26,272 nucleotides of DNA from Rhodobacteraceae bacterium UBA6273 (GTDB taxonomy: Bacteria > Pseudomonadota > Alphaproteobacteria > Rhodobacterales > Rhodobacteraceae). Position 1 is the stretch's first letter; every line of letters begins with the position of its first letter. A program made the position numbers and the translations under genes. The notes under the pieces were generated by a model that saw nothing but the letters and a program-made list of their open reading frames with translations, was not told where the DNA came from and ran no database searches. The stretch lies in contig DJUV01000334.1 in the NCBI GenBank assembly GCA_002440625.1, positions 1 to 26,272 on the forward strand. Reading direction: 5' to 3'. Shown here piece by piece: positions 25,398 to 26,272 of the stretch.

Positions 25398-25599
25398 GTC
25401 AACTTAAAGTAAACTTAAGGTAAACTTAGCGTCAAACTGGGCGGCATTTGTGGCCCTTCCAGAGGGCCATTCTGCCCCCAAAAGTTGACACAGTTTTACA
25501 CAATTTTCCTTGTTTCTTGCAGTTTTCCTCAGCTGTGCTGCAAAATGTAAAACTCCCCGTAACGCCATAAGCTGACGATACGCCCGGAGTGTAAAACTG
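25398..25599. repeat. Cluster of iteron-like and inverted repeats
   Basis: This AT-rich pocket contains three near-identical 11-bp direct repeats (25399, 25410, 25421; form T(C/A)AACTTA..G) and a degenerate fourth at 25432. It also has a 9-bp perfect inverted repeat TGTCAACTT/AAGTTGACA (25398-25406, 25482-25490) and an 11-bp perfect inverted repeat CAGTTTTACAC/GTGTAAAACTG (25491-25501, 25589-25599). A further TGTAAAACT lies at 25546-25554, exactly 44 bp before its next copy. A hairpin TGGCCCT/AGGGCCA lies at 25451-25469. The 11-bp phasing would put protein sites on one face of the helix, as in iterons, partition sites or complex operators. No replication or partition gene is recognisable beside it. 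Confidence 0.6.
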
Positions 25600-25741
25600 C
25601 CGACGCCTCCCGGATGCCAGGTCTCATGCGCTTGGTGCATAGCTAACCATCGGCGGGAGGACGCGCGCCCTGCCTTATGAACAGAAGGGCTTATGGCCCG
25701 TCTCCTGGGGAGCTGGTTCCACGCTGTCAGAGGGGACGCCG

Positions 25742-25936
25742 TCACGGCGACCGTGAAACCGTCTCCGCAGCATTGCTCAGGGCGTGCCGCAGGGCCTGGA
25801 GCGCTCGCAGGGTGATCGGCGGAACGCCATCTTGCGACAGGAGCCGCAGAAACTCGATCCAGCCAAGTTCGTTCTAGCTCAGTGGCGAGGGGAGCGGCGG
25901 GCGCGGCGCCGGCAGCATGTACCCGCGGCGCATCAT
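25742..25936 (-). pseudogene. Small helical protein gene interrupted by in-frame TAG
   Basis: A 64-codon frame starts at ATG 25936, overlapping the XRE gene stop (ATGA). It reads MMRRGYMLPAPRPPLPSPLS, then TAG at 25874-25876. It continues in the same frame as NELGWIEFLRLLSQDG and PPITLRALQALRHALSNA to TGA 25742-25744. The second part looks like a real amphipathic helical protein, and the only fault is the single amber codon. No family is recognised. With the regulator upstream it looks like the second gene of a two-gene unit, perhaps a toxin-antitoxin-like or prophage-derived pair. Confidence 0.5.
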
Positions 25937-26271
25937 CTGCCGAAGATCCTTCTGAGTGCCGCGCGGCCGCGCGCCGTGAGTGCTGGATCGCTGTTGTCGG
26001 AGGCGGCGCGGATCTCGCTCAACCAGTCTGCCTCGTTTTGGCTGACCACTTCGCCGAAAATCTGCTTGACTGCCTGCGCCGTCGTCTGGCGACCAAGCTA
26101 ACGCAGGGCGAGCCGAAACAGAAACGCCGGATCCGTCTCAAGCGCCGTCGCGAGTGTCAGGACACGATCGAGTGGCAACTTTGTTGCGCCCGTCTTTATC
26201 ATCGCGATCAAGTTGGGTGTCCTAAATCCGGCTTCGGCCGCGATCTCGGCTGCTGTGACCCCCGATAACTC
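25933..26271 (-). pseudogene. XRE/Cro-like regulator gene (5' end outside window) interrupted by in-frame TAG
   Basis: The frame entering from the right edge encodes an XRE-type helix-turn-helix: VTAAEIAAEAGFRTPNLIAMI, then KLPLDRVLTLATALETDPAFLFRLALR. It then meets TAG at 26098-26100 and continues in the same frame as LGRQTTAQAVKQIFGEVVSQ and NEADWLSEIRAASDNSDPAL to IFGR and TGA 25933-25935. The post-stop part matches the usual C-terminal half of such short regulators, so the amber codon interrupts an otherwise intact gene. Either a nonsense mutation has killed it, leaving the DNA-binding half, or the TAG is read through. Confidence 0.65.
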
Positions 26272-26272
26272 G

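Noticed and set aside
25398..25442. CRISPR-like array
   Set aside because: The repeats are 11 bp with no spacers between them; no cas genes are present.
25404..25745. A 113-codon minus-strand frame starting with GTG that overlaps the small amber-interrupted gene
   Set aside because: It runs through the repeat cluster and its composition follows the repeats; not convincing as a protein.
1..26272. tRNA, rRNA or riboswitch
   Set aside because: No cloverleaf, rRNA or known riboswitch pattern was seen by eye on either strand; a covariance-model scan would settle it.

Overview
The window is GC-rich chromosomal or large-replicon DNA that looks alphaproteobacterial, most like Rhodobacterales (Paracoccus/Rhodobacter type). 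This rests on base composition, the style of the sugar-ABC operon and the IS21/IS5-type elements. It is an inference, because no rRNA or other phylogenetic marker is present.

Region A (1-9842, minus strand) is one tightly packed catabolic operon. In transcription order it holds a periplasmic sugar-binding protein, two ABC permeases, a cytoplasmic DUF5107 protein, an ABC ATPase, a transcription regulator, a fused AgaS-type SIS isomerase/ROK kinase, and a KbaZ/GatZ-type tagatose-bisphosphate aldolase subunit cut by the window edge. The genes overlap or lie a few bases apart, except for a hairpin-bearing gap after the binding protein. Together they suggest uptake of an amino-sugar (galactosamine/GalNAc-like) glycoside, intracellular processing, phosphorylation, deamination/isomerisation and aldol cleavage. 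The regulator joins an RpiR-type helix-turn-helix to a DeoR-type sugar-phosphate sensor. A HexR/RpiR-like inverted repeat lies just upstream of the first gene.

Region B (about 9943-10608) is insertion-sequence debris: the 3' end of an IS21-type istB with terminal repeats, then a frameshifted C-terminal fragment of an IS5-family transposase.

Region C (10736-22037, plus strand) is a DNA-processing module in an accessory setting. It has a small DEDDh (DnaQ-like) exonuclease, then three overlapping genes: an SbcD/YhaO-like metallophosphoesterase nuclease, an SbcC/YhaN-like coiled-coil ATPase without a zinc hook, and a 1945-residue protein with a transglutaminase-like segment, DUF4011, an SF1 helicase, a Vsr/MTES_1575-type nuclease and DUF3320. 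This is the best candidate for an undescribed system, most likely anti-phage or anti-plasmid defence.

Region D (22038-26272) is gene-poor and eroded. It holds an IS21-family element with an internal deletion that removes the 3' end of istA and most of istB, a block of iteron-like and inverted repeats (25398-25599), and the remains of a leftward XRE-regulator/small-protein pair, each carrying an in-frame TAG. Regions B and D place same-orientation istB 3' ends on both sides of the module.
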